Virus record (IMG/VR): IMGVR_UViG_3300034071_003115
Location: 1 to 64,000 of that record
DNA from: a virus
Length of the DNA stretch: 64,000 nt
Reading direction: 5' to 3' (one strand)
The position numbers and the translations under genes were made by a program. A model generated the notes under the pieces. It had not been told where the DNA came from. It saw only the letters and a list, made by a program, of their open reading frames with translations, and did not search any database. Positions 1-8,622 of this stretch are shown piece by piece (position 1 is the stretch's first letter; the number at the start of each line of letters is the position of its first letter).

Positions 1-1
1 C

Positions 2-520
2 CCAGGAGACGACCAGACATGCACATCATGCGGAACAACGGGGAAGAGATATACCCGAGAATGTATCTGCTCAGAAACTGGCGGAAATACTAACGCGTGT
101 AACACATGCGGAAATTGCTACGACCCTTGCTTGACGACCCAAGAGGTCTGCACGGATAACTTCAAGTACCGCTATAAGCTGAAGGTTGACCGAATTGCGG
201 CTGGAACACGAACAAACCACTACACCTCTGCCGCACTCTACGACGACACAAGTGCGACGCAGGCATGGCAGGCGATTAACGTTGAGACTACGGGCTCAGA
301 CTATGTGGCCCAGGTCTATAGCGATACCTCGTGGACTACATCTGTGCTATCTTCTGGAACGCAGGCGTCGGGCCAGAGCGACCACCAGACCGCCGTCGGT
401 CACGGGATTGGGGTTGCCCCGCTCGGCACGGCAAACCCAGGCGAAACTGATAGTATTGACACGTTCAATGTTGAGTATGTATCACTGGGCGGAGATAGCG
501 TCGGAATCATTGTCGGATAA
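2..520 (+). CDS. C-terminal part of a Cys-rich structural or tail protein (5' partial)
   Basis: The reading frame is open to the left edge, so the start is missing; 172 residues are visible. The first 45 residues carry repeated Cys pairs (CTSC, CICS, CNTC, CYDPC), suggesting a metal-binding or disulfide knot. The remainder is rich in Ser, Thr, Gly and beta-branched residues, as in phage fibre or adhesin domains. It precedes an auxiliary gene block and could end the structural module. Family not recognised. Confidence 0.6.
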   Translation, partial: PGDDQTCTSCGTTGKRYTRECICSETGGNTNACNTCGNCYDPCLTTQEVCTDNFKYRYKLKVDRIAAGTRTNHYTSAALYDDTSATQAWQAINVETTGSDYVAQVYSDTSWTTSVLSSGTQASGQSDHQTAVGHGIGVAPLGTANPGETDSIDTFNVEYVSLGGDSVGIIVG

Positions 521-540
521 GAAATAAGCAGGGAGGTAAC

Positions 541-1116
541 ATGGGACAATTCATTTCACAGGTCATTCCAAACCCAAAGCCAGAAAAATCAGAATGGGAT
601 AAGGTCTTAGAGGCAAACGCGGAAAAAGGATCTGTCCTCTATTATTTCCTTCTTGATTCCGGCTGCAATTATTGCGAGATGTCCAAGCCATGGGTTGAAG
701 CGCTGGAAAAGAAATACTCGGCTAGGGGATTGACCGTAGTAAGAATATCAACAGCAGAAAGCGGTCATATCACTCAGGCGGCAGGAGTTTCCGGTGTCCC
801 TGTATTTCTATTTTCACACAATGGATCACCATTAAACCGAGTTGTTGGCTGGGGGGAAAAAGCATACATTGACATTGAGGTGCGTCTTGGCCTAACAGAT
901 TTCTTTGATGAAAAGGCCGGGCTTGAGGGATGGGCTGACGAAAACCTTCTTAAGGCGGTCAGGGAAAAGCGTGAAGAAAATGTCGGAACATGCCTAGGGT
1001 GTGACGACAAGAGCAATGCTGGGATTGCCGAACTTGCAGAAGGACTTAGCGCCGAGCTTGCGGAAATAAAGGCTGATCTTGCAGAGATAAAAAAGCTGCT
1101 TGGTGAAAAGTCATGA
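541..1116 (+). CDS. Thioredoxin-fold protein with C-terminal coiled coil
   Basis: 191 residues. A CNYC redox motif (C42/C45) follows a beta strand, and the thioredoxin cis-proline appears in GVPVF (P87), so a dithiol-disulfide role is likely. The last 35 residues are a heptad-like Leu/Ala/Glu helix, unusual for a simple thioredoxin and probably oligomerising. A strong GGGAGG site precedes ATG. The stop overlaps the next gene by 4 nt. Phage thioredoxins can serve as polymerase factors or reductant for ribonucleotide reductase; neither enzyme is visible here. Confidence 0.75.
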   Translation: MGQFISQVIPNPKPEKSEWDKVLEANAEKGSVLYYFLLDSGCNYCEMSKPWVEALEKKYSARGLTVVRISTAESGHITQAAGVSGVPVFLFSHNGSPLNRVVGWGEKAYIDIEVRLGLTDFFDEKAGLEGWADENLLKAVREKREENVGTCLGCDDKSNAGIAELAEGLSAELAEIKADLAEIKKLLGEKS

Positions 1117-1940
1117 ACTTTTTTAACCGACTTGCAAGGAAGATAAATAGCGCAAAAGTTATTGTTTTTAGGCCAGAGAACGAAGTGCTTGACGAAACTG
1201 GCTATGTTCCACCGAGACCAGCAAAGCACTACATTCCGGACTGGTACAAGAAGATCCCAGCACTAATAGATAGAAACAACGGCGTTAACCCAAGAACTCA
1301 AGAAAGAGATCACACGGTAAAAGGGTGTGTACCAATTCTTGACGCATTTACGTCTGGATACATTCAGGAGCTTAACATGGATATTGACATTCAGCGAGGT
1401 GGAGAGGGTGATGTTGCCTTTCAATGGCCTCGTCAAAACCCGTGGGAGCCGGTAAGAGCGCCAAGGCACCCGTCCGCGATGAAGGGATTCGTCCACCCAG
1501 ATGGATATGACAACAATCCCTACCTCTGGATACAGCCATTTGAGTTTAATGTCCCAAAAGGCTATTCAATACTTATAACCCACCCATTCAATAGATATGA
1601 CCTGCCATTCCTAACAATGTCTGCAATTATAGACGTTGATGCGTTTCCCCAAAGAGCTGAAATCACGTTCTATTTGAAAAACAACTTTTCTGGCATAATA
1701 GAAAAAGGAACGCCAATATTTCAAGTAATACCATTTAAAAGGGAAAAGTGGGAATCTGAGATCGCAGAATACGACAATGCCTGGCGTACACGGTGGGTCA
1801 ATCTAAGTAGGAATGTTTTTGGTGGCGCATACAAGAAAAACTTTTGGCACAAAAAGGAGTTCAACGAAAAGCCGCAACCGGCAAGGTGCCCGGTAACCGG
1901 CGCTACGGAAAAGCATGGAGAACAAGACAATGTCCGTTAA
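1113..1940 (+). CDS. Unknown phage protein, paralogue of the gene at 3006
   Basis: 275 residues. Shares with the 3006-3815 product an N-terminal P-x-W-[YW]-K-K segment, a central CVPxLD block and a C-terminal TPIxQxIPFKREKW motif, so the two are ancient duplicates. No catalytic signature or membrane segment is seen. It is translationally coupled to the thioredoxin-like gene (ATGA overlap). Families of this shape occur in environmental phages without assigned function; I do not assign one. Confidence 0.7.
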   Translation: MNFFNRLARKINSAKVIVFRPENEVLDETGYVPPRPAKHYIPDWYKKIPALIDRNNGVNPRTQERDHTVKGCVPILDAFTSGYIQELNMDIDIQRGGEGDVAFQWPRQNPWEPVRAPRHPSAMKGFVHPDGYDNNPYLWIQPFEFNVPKGYSILITHPFNRYDLPFLTMSAIIDVDAFPQRAEITFYLKNNFSGIIEKGTPIFQVIPFKREKWESEIAEYDNAWRTRWVNLSRNVFGGAYKKNFWHKKEFNEKPQPARCPVTGATEKHGEQDNVR

Positions 1941-2151
1941 GCCGTGGGATATGCTAGACCCAAATGCCGGAAGGGTTCCAACCGATGTGTTTGAAGAAAG
2001 AATAAAAGCCTGCAGTGCATGCGAGCACTTTATCAAGTTAACAAAACAGTGCAAAAAGTGTTTGTGCTTTATGAAGCTCAAGGCGCAGCTGCCAAAAGCA
2101 GAATGCCCAGTGGGCAAGTGGGGTCAGCATGAAGAAGCCAATTTACCATAA
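1930..2151 (+). CDS. Small zinc-binding protein (CxxC...CxxCxCFM...CPxGKW)
   Basis: 73 residues from ATG 1930, chosen because GGAG lies 9 nt upstream; an in-frame ATG at 1915 has a poor ribosome site. Cys pattern C-x2-C-x8-C-x2-C-x-C then CPVGKW matches a short zinc-binding family common in marine phages (DUF6171-like by memory). Overlaps both neighbours. Function unknown. Confidence 0.65.
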   Translation: MSVKPWDMLDPNAGRVPTDVFEERIKACSACEHFIKLTKQCKKCLCFMKLKAQLPKAECPVGKWGQHEEANLP

Positions 2152-3022
2152 TAGGCACAGATTCCTTGCGCTTGACCGTAATTTTGGCGCAAACGGGCGA
2201 TATACCGAAGATATAGAGTGGATTGAAAAAAGAGACTATAACGCAACATCTAGCGAATATATCGCAAATGGTTTTTCTCGCTGGATACAATCCATCGGCA
2301 AAGTTGACAGAATCAGGTTTGACGGAGAAGGCGACGGTCAGTTTTCGCAAGTCGTCTGTGCGGGGCTCGGTATTTCCAACACGGATATACCAGCCGCCTC
2401 TGAATTTAACCCTAGTCTTAGAAAAAGGATTGAGGACAGGGGCGCAATAAAAAAAGAGAACATTATTTGTGACGCCCTGATTCCGCCAGATCCTGGCGGA
2501 ACAATGGTTGTTATTGCAAACCAGCTTCTTGACGCATTCCCCTTTTCCGTCATGCGAAGAAGGACTCGGGGGGTTATCCTTGAGGAGCTTGCTGTTAGCG
2601 AAAAAAACAAGGGTGAATATGTCTATCAAAGACTTGTAAACGCCTCGCTGCATCAGGACGCGGACCTTGTCGCCGACTCCAGAAGCGGACTATTTGCCTA
2701 CTCCCCAGCAAAAATAAATTACGTAAACAATATACTCTCTAGGCGGGGTAAAACATATTTTGCTGTTATTGATTACGGCCATGGGAAGACGCCGGAGGAG
2801 TATCTAAACGATACAAAAGGAATCGCGTACTCCCCGACCTCGCTTCACTGGCTTCTTAAAATGGCAAAAAAATACAATGGTACAATAGCGTACTCGGACC
2901 TGCTGACTACTTGGTCGCACCTTCGGGAATACGACAGGCTCAACGAGCCGACTGGCTGGCAAAATTTAACCATTATTGAGACAAACAACGAAAAGGGGGA
3001 CATAAATGTTTGCAAAACTTAA
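2129..3022 (+). CDS. MidA/NDUFAF7-like SAM-dependent methyltransferase
   Basis: 297 residues. The segment ANQLLDAFPF (residues 130-139) and the later AVIDYGHG (about residue 212) correspond to the NEFFDALP and IDYG signatures of the MidA (Methyltransf_28) family, which methylates Arg on partner proteins in mitochondria and bacteria. The N-terminal SAM-binding part is divergent. It lies between two paralogous unknowns, which may be its substrates; that is inference. Confidence 0.55.
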   Translation: MKKPIYHNRHRFLALDRNFGANGRYTEDIEWIEKRDYNATSSEYIANGFSRWIQSIGKVDRIRFDGEGDGQFSQVVCAGLGISNTDIPAASEFNPSLRKRIEDRGAIKKENIICDALIPPDPGGTMVVIANQLLDAFPFSVMRRRTRGVILEELAVSEKNKGEYVYQRLVNASLHQDADLVADSRSGLFAYSPAKINYVNNILSRRGKTYFAVIDYGHGKTPEEYLNDTKGIAYSPTSLHWLLKMAKKYNGTIAYSDLLTTWSHLREYDRLNEPTGWQNLTIIETNNEKGDINVCKT

Positions 3023-3815
3023 GTCTATCTTTGGCGTTGATTCTGTTTCTGAGAAGAAAATTATTTTCTGGTCTGATGATGTCACTGACTACCCCGCTCC
3101 GGTACCTGCAGCCAGCGCAATACCCGAATGGTGGAAGAAGACAAAATCTTACGGCGGATTCAAAGAATGGGGCAAAGGTGATCAAAAGGAAATAAGCGTT
3201 AATAATGGTGGGGACAACGGGACCATTAAAAGATGCGTTCCGGTACTTGACTCAATGTCAATGGGCTATCTTGCGATTACTCCAGCGGATATGTACGTTG
3301 AGCCAAAGCACGTACACACTACAGAAAATAAAGATGGGCCGACTCAAGACTTCTCAATGGTTTATCCAAGACGCCATGAAAGAATTGACGCCCATCCATG
3401 GGGCCAAGCAAGTAAGCATCCATACGCAACACAGCAACCACTTGCAAAGGTATTTGTCCCTTGGAGGGTTGCTCTGCCTGAGGGTTACTCGCTAATCATT
3501 ACCGAGCCGCTAAATAATCCAAGCCCGCACTGGTCAGTTGTCTCTGGGGTTATGGACTCAGACGTTTTTTTTCCTAAGTTAAATTTTATGATAAGCATGA
3601 AGGAAGAAAAGTTCACAGGCATTATCCCAATGAAAACCCCAATCGCCCAGTTAATACCCTTTAAAAGAGAAAAATGGTCCTCTGTTGTAATTGATGACGC
3701 AGCGAGGTCTGGCGTGCAGGAGGACTCTAGGGAAAAAATAATAAACAGTAGGCTTGCAAAAGTCTTTAGTGCAGCATACAAAAAGTTCTTTTGGTCAAGA
3801 AAAGATTTTAGGTAA
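3006..3815 (+). CDS. Unknown phage protein, paralogue of the gene at 1113
   Basis: 269 residues. Same architecture as the 1113-1940 product: an IPEWWKK motif near residue 40, RCVPVLDS near 77, and TPIAQLIPFKREKW near 215. Overlaps the methyltransferase gene by 17 nt. Two divergent copies around a methyltransferase suggest the three act together. No function assigned. Confidence 0.7.
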   Translation: MFAKLKSIFGVDSVSEKKIIFWSDDVTDYPAPVPAASAIPEWWKKTKSYGGFKEWGKGDQKEISVNNGGDNGTIKRCVPVLDSMSMGYLAITPADMYVEPKHVHTTENKDGPTQDFSMVYPRRHERIDAHPWGQASKHPYATQQPLAKVFVPWRVALPEGYSLIITEPLNNPSPHWSVVSGVMDSDVFFPKLNFMISMKEEKFTGIIPMKTPIAQLIPFKREKWSSVVIDDAARSGVQEDSREKIINSRLAKVFSAAYKKFFWSRKDFR

Positions 3816-3824
3816 GGATTTGCC

Positions 3825-4406
3825 GTGGGACACAGAATAAAAGTTATTGATAATTTCGTTGATCAAGAAGACGCTGACAAAATTATCGGCATGATTGAAT
3901 CTGACTATCGCCGCGGCGATCTCGAGGCTTTCAAAGACAACCCAATGGTTGGCGTTATTTCAAATGAAAATCTTGAATCTGAAGCACTAATTAAAAAGTA
4001 TTCAGATAAACTGACCAGGTTACACCAAGAGGAGTTCGGGATTGCAGTAAATCTTTACACCGTCCAGGCCCACAACTGTCTTTGGGAACTGCGCTCGGAA
4101 GCAGGCCTGCATGTTGATTCTCATAAAAAGTCAGAACACATCATCACGAGTAGTATTCTATACCTTGGCGGAACATTTATTGGGGGAGACATTGAGTTTC
4201 CTCAGCAAAAATTTACATACTCTCCAAAAGCGTTGTCTGCCTTAATATACCCCAGTGGCGGGCTAGAGTACCCGCATAGAATGACAATGATTAGTCGCGG
4301 GTCCATGTACACGATGTCGCTGTGGCATTCTCACCTAGAGGAATTTTCCCTTAAAGAAAAATATCTGAATAGCGGACGTGCGGACCTGTATTCAATATGG
4401 AAATAA
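3825..4406 (+). CDS. 2-oxoglutarate/Fe(II)-dependent oxygenase (prolyl hydroxylase-like)
   Basis: 193 residues from GTG 3825. The iron facial triad is visible as H96-x-D98 (LHVDSH) and H151 (YPHRM), with R158 seven residues on as the expected 2-oxoglutarate ligand. A double-stranded beta helix (SILYLGG, FIGGDIEFP) lies between. Such enzymes in phages hydroxylate proteins or modify nucleotides; the target is unknown. The downstream glycosyltransferase overlaps it, so a hydroxylation-then-glycosylation pair is conceivable. Confidence 0.75.
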   Translation: MGHRIKVIDNFVDQEDADKIIGMIESDYRRGDLEAFKDNPMVGVISNENLESEALIKKYSDKLTRLHQEEFGIAVNLYTVQAHNCLWELRSEAGLHVDSHKKSEHIITSSILYLGGTFIGGDIEFPQQKFTYSPKALSALIYPSGGLEYPHRMTMISRGSMYTMSLWHSHLEEFSLKEKYLNSGRADLYSIWK

Positions 4407-5557
4407 AAACCGAACTAGAAAAAACAATATTCGTTGCTATTGCCTGTGTTGGCAATGACACCGAGCTCGTGAGGACGGTGTCAAGCTGTATTAACAATGC
4501 AAGTAATGGGTCAAGAGTCCATGTTGGGATTAACCTTGTTTACGGAATAAAGATGGACGAAGACGACATGTACATATATCACCTTGAGGAGGCGCTTTCT
4601 CAATTTGAAAACGCTAGATACTGCGTAAACTACATTTCGGACCCTCCGAGCATCGGCAAGGACAGGAATAACGCGTCTCGGCTATATCGGGGCGAGGATT
4701 ATTTTTTGCAGGTTGACGCTCATTGTTTTTTTATGCCAAACTGGGATACGGAGCTAATAGATGCTTTGGGCTCCGCAATAAAACTAGTTAACAACAAAAA
4801 AACCGTACTTACCGCAACTCTTCCAAAATATGAACTAAATGAAAACTCTATCACCGACAATGTTGAGCCAGAGCGCATTTGCTTTGGCTATAGTTATTGG
4901 ACGGGAGAGTTTAAGGAGCTAAGCCAAGAAGAGAAAGAAATTGTACCAAGTTGGGCACACACGAGCCCAGAGATGCATTCTTTTAGGCTGGCAAGAATGG
5001 TGCAGAAGACGGGGTTTTCCCCTGCCGTAAAGGTTACAGGGGCATTCATGTTTGGGAACAAACACTTTGCGGAAAAAGCGTCGCTCCCAGAACATATCGT
5101 ATTTTGGGAGGAGGAGATTGTGCAGTCTATTGAGCTGGTATCCCTTGGCTTTACGTTGGTTTACCCGTACATCCTTGCAAATATTTATCACTATTATCAG
5201 ATTGATGAGACAAACACTGGGCGAGGGTTTCGGTCTGGGTTGGGAAATCTCATAATGTCCTCCGCGTTTCATGCCGGTTACACCTTATCGGGGGAGGAGG
5301 ATGAGGAGACACTAAGAAATCCAGAAAAATGGCCAGAGTTAGATTCTGATCAAATAGAAAAAGCTGCAGTTGCCTGGAGGGCCGCCATAACCTCATCTTT
5401 TGAGTCTTATCTCAATAATCCAGAAAACCAAGCCAAGATCTCTGCCTTTTCAAAGTATAGTGGTGTAAGCTTTAAGACAGGTAAAACCGCATTTGACTTT
5501 CCGGAGATATATGCCAACATCGGTGCATTAGCAGTAGGGGAGAAGGAAAATGTCTGA
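4397..5557 (+). CDS. GlcNAc-type glycosyltransferase (GT-A fold)
   Basis: 386 residues. After an N-terminal Rossmann strand (IFVAIACVGND), the family motif PSIGKDRNNASRLYRGE leads into FLQVDAH (D107-x-H109), the nucleotide-sugar and metal site, then MPNWD. This is the layout of the GlcNAc-transferase family (PF11397) common in large viruses. Overlaps the oxygenase gene by 10 nt. It probably decorates a phage structural protein or a host surface. Confidence 0.75.
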   Translation: MEIKTELEKTIFVAIACVGNDTELVRTVSSCINNASNGSRVHVGINLVYGIKMDEDDMYIYHLEEALSQFENARYCVNYISDPPSIGKDRNNASRLYRGEDYFLQVDAHCFFMPNWDTELIDALGSAIKLVNNKKTVLTATLPKYELNENSITDNVEPERICFGYSYWTGEFKELSQEEKEIVPSWAHTSPEMHSFRLARMVQKTGFSPAVKVTGAFMFGNKHFAEKASLPEHIVFWEEEIVQSIELVSLGFTLVYPYILANIYHYYQIDETNTGRGFRSGLGNLIMSSAFHAGYTLSGEEDEETLRNPEKWPELDSDQIEKAAVAWRAAITSSFESYLNNPENQAKISAFSKYSGVSFKTGKTAFDFPEIYANIGALAVGEKENV

Positions 5558-5711
5558 TAACATTCAGATCACAGTAGAAGATCTGCTTAGGAAGATCGGG
5601 GCGATGGCCGTACAGGGCGACATCTATCAGTCGCAGATCGCTGCGCTGCAGGCAAAGATTGCCGAGATTGAGGCGGAGCTCGCTAAGTTTAAAGATCAAG
5701 AAAAGAAATAA
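5550..5711 (+). CDS. 53-residue coiled-coil protein
   Basis: Starts at ATG 5550 inside the glycosyltransferase end, with GAGAAGG upstream. The second half (QSQIAALQAKIAEIEAEL) is a clear heptad coiled coil, much like the C-terminal tail of the thioredoxin-like protein of this module, so the two might interact. Stop TAA overlaps the next ATG. Confidence 0.6.
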   Translation: MSDNIQITVEDLLRKIGAMAVQGDIYQSQIAALQAKIAEIEAELAKFKDQEKK

Positions 5712-5881
5712 TGCCAGTCTACGAGTACTTTTGCGACAAATGCGAAAAAAAAGTAGAAATTATGCACGCAATGTCCGACGAAAGCAAGAAAATACATAAA
5801 GAGTGCGGAAGAGAACTGAATAAAGTTTTTTCTGCGTCAAACATTTTTTATAAGGGCGACGGCTGGGCGCGTAGAGGCTAA
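5711..5881 (+). CDS. FmdB-like small zinc-ribbon protein
   Basis: 56 residues. MPVYEYFCDKCEKKVE is the N-terminal signature of the FmdB/zinc-ribbon-8 family (MPxYEYxCxxC). The second Cys pair is degenerate: only one Cys remains (KECGRE), so zinc binding may be incomplete. TAATG overlap with the upstream gene. Proposed regulatory role only by family name. Confidence 0.65.
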   Translation: MPVYEYFCDKCEKKVEIMHAMSDESKKIHKECGRELNKVFSASNIFYKGDGWARRG

Positions 5882-5886
5882 ATGAC

Positions 5887-5915
5887 TTGCGCTTGAAGTA
5901 GGCGCATAATATAGT
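5887..5915 (+). promoter_or_regulatory. Possible promoter of the lysis/membrane module
   Basis: TTGCGC (5887-5892), a 17-nt spacer and TATAGT (5910-5915), about 40 nt before GTG 5955. The -35 is imperfect. Confidence 0.35.
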
Positions 5916-5954
5916 GCAACACATCAATGCATCCACACAACATGAGGTGCCGAT

Positions 5955-6140
5955 GTGACTGCGAATAATGTCCAGCAAATCCTTGACCGCCTCGACAAGA
6001 TCGAGGAGGAGCTTTCTGCCATGCGCGTAGAAATGGCAGAAACGCGTGGCGCGTATCGACTTGCCAAATTTGTTATTGGCATTCTTGGCCTTACTGGCGT
6101 CAGTGGGATTGTAGCCTGGCTCTCCGGACAGGGAAAATGA
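5955..6140 (+). CDS. XhlA/holin-like single-span membrane protein
   Basis: 61 residues from GTG 5955 (ATG 5953 is out of frame). A charged amphipathic helix ([15 protein letters not shown]) is followed by one transmembrane segment ([18 protein letters not shown]), the layout of hemolysin XhlA or holin-partner proteins. Overlaps the next gene by 4 nt. Confidence 0.55.
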   Translation: MTANNVQQILDRLDKIEEELSAMRVEMAETRGAYRLAKFVIGILGLTGVSGIVAWLSGQGK

Positions 6141-7396
6141 CCCAGAAGCAGTTTGTAGCTGCTGCAATCATCTGGCTGATTGTAAGCGCTTTATTCTTTG
6201 GATACGTCACATCTCCTGTTTATGCCCTTGACGATACCGATCAATGGGATCAGCAGGTAGACGCAAACGGAACCATAATCCTTACCGACGGAACGATTGT
6301 CATTGATGGTAGTAATAACGTGCTGCCGGGCCAGCCGTGGGTAAACACCGTGACTGGAATCACAACGAACTCATCCCTCGGCGAGACGGTGTCTTTCTCT
6401 TGGTCTTTTATCACAACCGACAATGCGTACTTTGACCGCCCGCAGGTTTTGCTTGCAGATATTTGGACCGATCTTGCCAACAATACGAAAAGCGCCAGCG
6501 GGACCGTTGAGGTCTACGTGACGGCTGGCGGGGCCTTTGGGTTCCGTGTTCTTTCACTTGATTCATGCTGTGGCGTTGGCACGCTGACAATCACAAACAC
6601 ATCTTGGGTCGTTGGTCCGCCATCAAGCCCAGAGCCAACCCCAACCCCGGAGCCAACCCCAGAGCCAACTCCTGAGCCAACCCCTGAACCAACCCCAGAA
6701 CCAACTCCAGAGCCCACGCCAGAGCCCACGCCAGAGCCCACGCCAGAGCCAACCCCTTCTCCTACCCCAGAACCGCCATCACCAAGCCCTAGCGTGCCTC
6801 CTACCCCCACGCCAGAGCCTTCTGTAGAGCCATCTCCGACCCCATTGCCAACACCAAACCCAACGCCAAGCCCAAATCCAACAGAGCCGCCACCATACCC
6901 GGTCGCGTCTCCAAGCCCAGAGCCGACTGTAGAGCCGACTCCAAGCCCAGAGGTGACAAATGAACCAACACCAGACCCGACTTCCGAGCCCGAGCCGACG
7001 CCCGAAGGAACCGTGGAGCCAAGTGCTTCGCCGGAACCTGCCCCTTCTGTTGATCCCACTCCTGTTCCTTCTCCTGAGCCGTCACAGCCCGCTTTGCCAG
7101 GTGTAGAGGAAATTGGCGCAGCGGTGGAGGCTGTTAGCGAAGCGGTTGGAGAAGTGGCCGCAGCCGTTGGCGAAGTGTTTGATGCAACCGTTGGTCAGGC
7201 CGCAGAGGCAATTGGCGAAGCGGTTGGCGAGGCGCTTGCGCCGGTAGCAAATCTTGGAAAGGATATTTCGGAAACGGAGCGAAAAGAGGCTGCTCCGACA
7301 ATTATTGCTGCGGTGGTTATCACCCAGGTAGCGCAGTCAGCCGTGGCGGCTGCTGCTACTGCTGCAAATCGACCACGGGGGAGAATCGGTAAATGA
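6137..7396 (+). CDS. Secreted or surface protein with long Pro-Glu-Pro-Thr repeat
   Basis: 419 residues. An N-terminal signal-anchor ([17 protein letters not shown]) is followed by a beta-rich domain to about residue 150, then some 160 residues of PEPT/PSPT repeats, then an Ala/Glu helical domain and a hydrophobic C-terminal segment. The PEPT stretch resembles rod-like wall-spanning linkers of Gram-positive surface proteins. It sits between holin-like genes, so it may span the wall during lysis or coat the virion. No enzyme motif. Confidence 0.7.
   Translation: MTQKQFVAAAIIWLIVSALFFGYVTSPVYALDDTDQWDQQVDANGTIILTDGTIVIDGSNNVLPGQPWVNTVTGITTNSSLGETVSFSWSFITTDNAYFDRPQVLLADIWTDLANNTKSASGTVEVYVTAGGAFGFRVLSLDSCCGVGTLTITNTSWVVGPPSSPEPTPTPEPTPEPTPEPTPEPTPEPTPEPTPEPTPEPTPEPTPSPTPEPPSPSPSVPPTPTPEPSVEPSPTPLPTPNPTPSPNPTEPPPYPVASPSPEPTVEPTPSPEVTNEPTPDPTSEPEPTPEGTVEPSASPEPAPSVDPTPVPSPEPSQPALPGVEEIGAAVEAVSEAVGEVAAAVGEVFDATVGQAAEAIGEAVGEALAPVANLGKDISETERKEAAPTIIAAVVITQVAQSAVAAAATAANRPRGRIGK
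6632..6777 (+). repeat. 12-bp codon repeat encoding Pro-Glu-Pro-Thr
   Basis: Tandem degenerate copies of CCAGAGCCAACC with third-position drift. Several consecutive copies at 6706-6750 are near identical, indicating recent slippage or unequal exchange. Confidence 0.85.
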
Positions 7397-7593
7397 TTGA
7401 CTTTATAAAGAAGCACAAGGACACGCTAATTTCAGCTGCAAACGATATCATTAGCCAGTCGTGGACTATTTTTGGCCTTCTTATTGGCTGGATTGTCCTT
7501 CCGGATGGTGAGACCAGAAACTTTGTTGGCAATGTCCTTGGTTGGTTGACACTTATTTGGTTTGTCACCATCCCGCTTCGGCTTCGCGGATAG
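7393..7593 (+). CDS. Two-span small membrane protein, holin-like
   Basis: 66 residues overlapping the repeat-protein gene by ATGA. Two hydrophobic spans ([12 protein letters not shown] and [13 protein letters not shown]) are separated by a short polar turn with a basic C-terminus, a plausible class II holin topology. It is one of several small membrane proteins in the window, so the holin assignment is open. Confidence 0.55.
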   Translation: MIDFIKKHKDTLISAANDIISQSWTIFGLLIGWIVLPDGETRNFVGNVLGWLTLIWFVTIPLRLRG

Positions 7594-7620
7594 CTCGCCC
7601 CGTAGAACATAAATACTTGA

Positions 7621-7645
7621 CCATGGTGATATGATGTCACCATGG
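7621..7645 (+). promoter_or_regulatory. Inverted repeat over the HNH start codon, with -10 in its centre
   Basis: Arms CCATGGTGA and TCACCATGG are perfect complements around TATGATG. The loop contains TATGAT (7629-7634), a good -10 whose transcript would begin at or next to ATG 7642. The dyad could be an operator, or an RNA hairpin hiding the start codon in read-through message. Confidence 0.6.
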
Positions 7646-8094
7646 ATGAAGTTACTAAGCGTGGAAGACCAAAGACCGATCCGTATGTTCGGTTTCTTCG
7701 CTATGTTCAAAAAGTAGAATCGGGCTGCTGGGAGTGGACTGGCGCTCTTGACCCGTCTGGGTATGGTGCCTTCAAGGACGACAAGGGCCGAAAGATCAAC
7801 GCCCATAAGTGGCATCATGAGTCCCAGCGCGGAGAGGTCCCAAAGGGTCTTCAGATCGACCACTTGTGCAGAAATAGAAAATGTGTCAACTTGGAACACC
7901 TTGAGGTTGTTACCCCAAGGATGAACACCCGCCGCGGCGATGCTGGAAAACTACGCAATACTCACTGCAAGCACGGACACGAGTATTCCTGGGAGAACAC
8001 TTACTGGAGAAAGAACGGCGACCGAGAGTGCCGAACTTGCAAGTACTACGGCGGCAGGATGGACCCAGTGGTAAATTTGACACCTCAGGGATGA
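7642..8094 (+). CDS. HNH homing-type endonuclease
   Basis: 150 residues. The HNH_3 layout is clear: CWEWTG (29-34), YGAF, AHKWHH (54-59), then IDHLCRNRKCVNLEHLEVVT with H74, N83 and H86 and the closing N95. A second Cys/His cluster (HCKHGH...CRTC) follows. Such free-standing nucleases spread between phages. It separates the lysis and tail genes and is likely a mobile intruder. Confidence 0.85.
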   Translation: MDEVTKRGRPKTDPYVRFLRYVQKVESGCWEWTGALDPSGYGAFKDDKGRKINAHKWHHESQRGEVPKGLQIDHLCRNRKCVNLEHLEVVTPRMNTRRGDAGKLRNTHCKHGHEYSWENTYWRKNGDRECRTCKYYGGRMDPVVNLTPQG

Positions 8095-8101
8095 TTGGCT
8101 A

Positions 8102-8123
8102 GGCTCCTTACAGAAAGGAGTCC
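8102..8123 (+). promoter_or_regulatory. Hairpin covering the ribosome site of the gene at 8126
   Basis: GGCTCCTT pairs with AAGGAGTCC (one bulge) across ACAGA. The 3' arm is the Shine-Dalgarno sequence itself, so translation could be gated. Confidence 0.4.
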
Positions 8124-8125
8124 AA

Positions 8126-8575
8126 ATGAAGGACACAACATTCTGGAGACGGTTGGCGGTAGATGGTCCAACCAGGGAATTCCAACTAAAGCTTGAGGGT
8201 GAGTCAAAAGACTTGAACCTTAAGGAATTTACTGAGAAGTGGTCAAAAATTCTTGGGTATAGCGAGTCGTCGATTGCCCACTGGACCGCCGGAACAAGAA
8301 CAATCCCAGAGAAGGCGATCCAGGCCGCTGGGATTGAAACGGTTGGCATTGAAAAGAAGAGCACCCTTGCGGCGGCAGAGGGACCTGCCGCAATAGGGAT
8401 GAAGGAACGCCAAAAGGTTATCAACAAAATGTGTGCTGGATGTGCTCTTGGAGACCGATTCTGCAGGATTAGTGACTGCCCATTGCGACCGTTTAGCCCG
8501 CTTCCGTTGCATCCAAAATCAATCACAATGGGGTGGGACGAATCCGAGCACAATCACGATGAGGAAACAGCGTAG
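8126..8575 (+). CDS. Unknown protein with HTH-like N-terminus and Cys cluster
   Basis: 149 residues. Residues 35-70 (LGYSESSIAHWTAGTRTIPEKA) look like a helix-turn-helix of the kind that reads sequence-dependent entry into a cassette. A CAGCALGDRFCRISDCPL cluster near residue 103 could bind zinc. Unrelated to the flanking structural genes by composition; possibly regulatory. Confidence 0.6.
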   Translation: MKDTTFWRRLAVDGPTREFQLKLEGESKDLNLKEFTEKWSKILGYSESSIAHWTAGTRTIPEKAIQAAGIETVGIEKKSTLAAAEGPAAIGMKERQKVINKMCAGCALGDRFCRISDCPLRPFSPLPLHPKSITMGWDESEHNHDEETA

Positions 8576-8587
8576 AACGAACCCCCC

Positions 8588-8615
8588 TTGTACCTTCTGT
8601 CAGATAGCGTACTAT
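8588..8615 (+). promoter_or_regulatory. Possible promoter giving a leaderless transcript
   Basis: TTGTAC (8588-8593), 16 nt, TACTAT (8610-8615), then 7 nt to GTG 8623. There is no Shine-Dalgarno before that GTG. Confidence 0.35.
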
Positions 8616-8622
8616 CCTCTTT

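Noticed and set aside
6514-7059. 181-codon minus ORF rich in Gly-Val-Gly-Ser
   Set aside because: It is the antisense of the Pro-Glu-Pro-Thr repeat and has no ribosome site.
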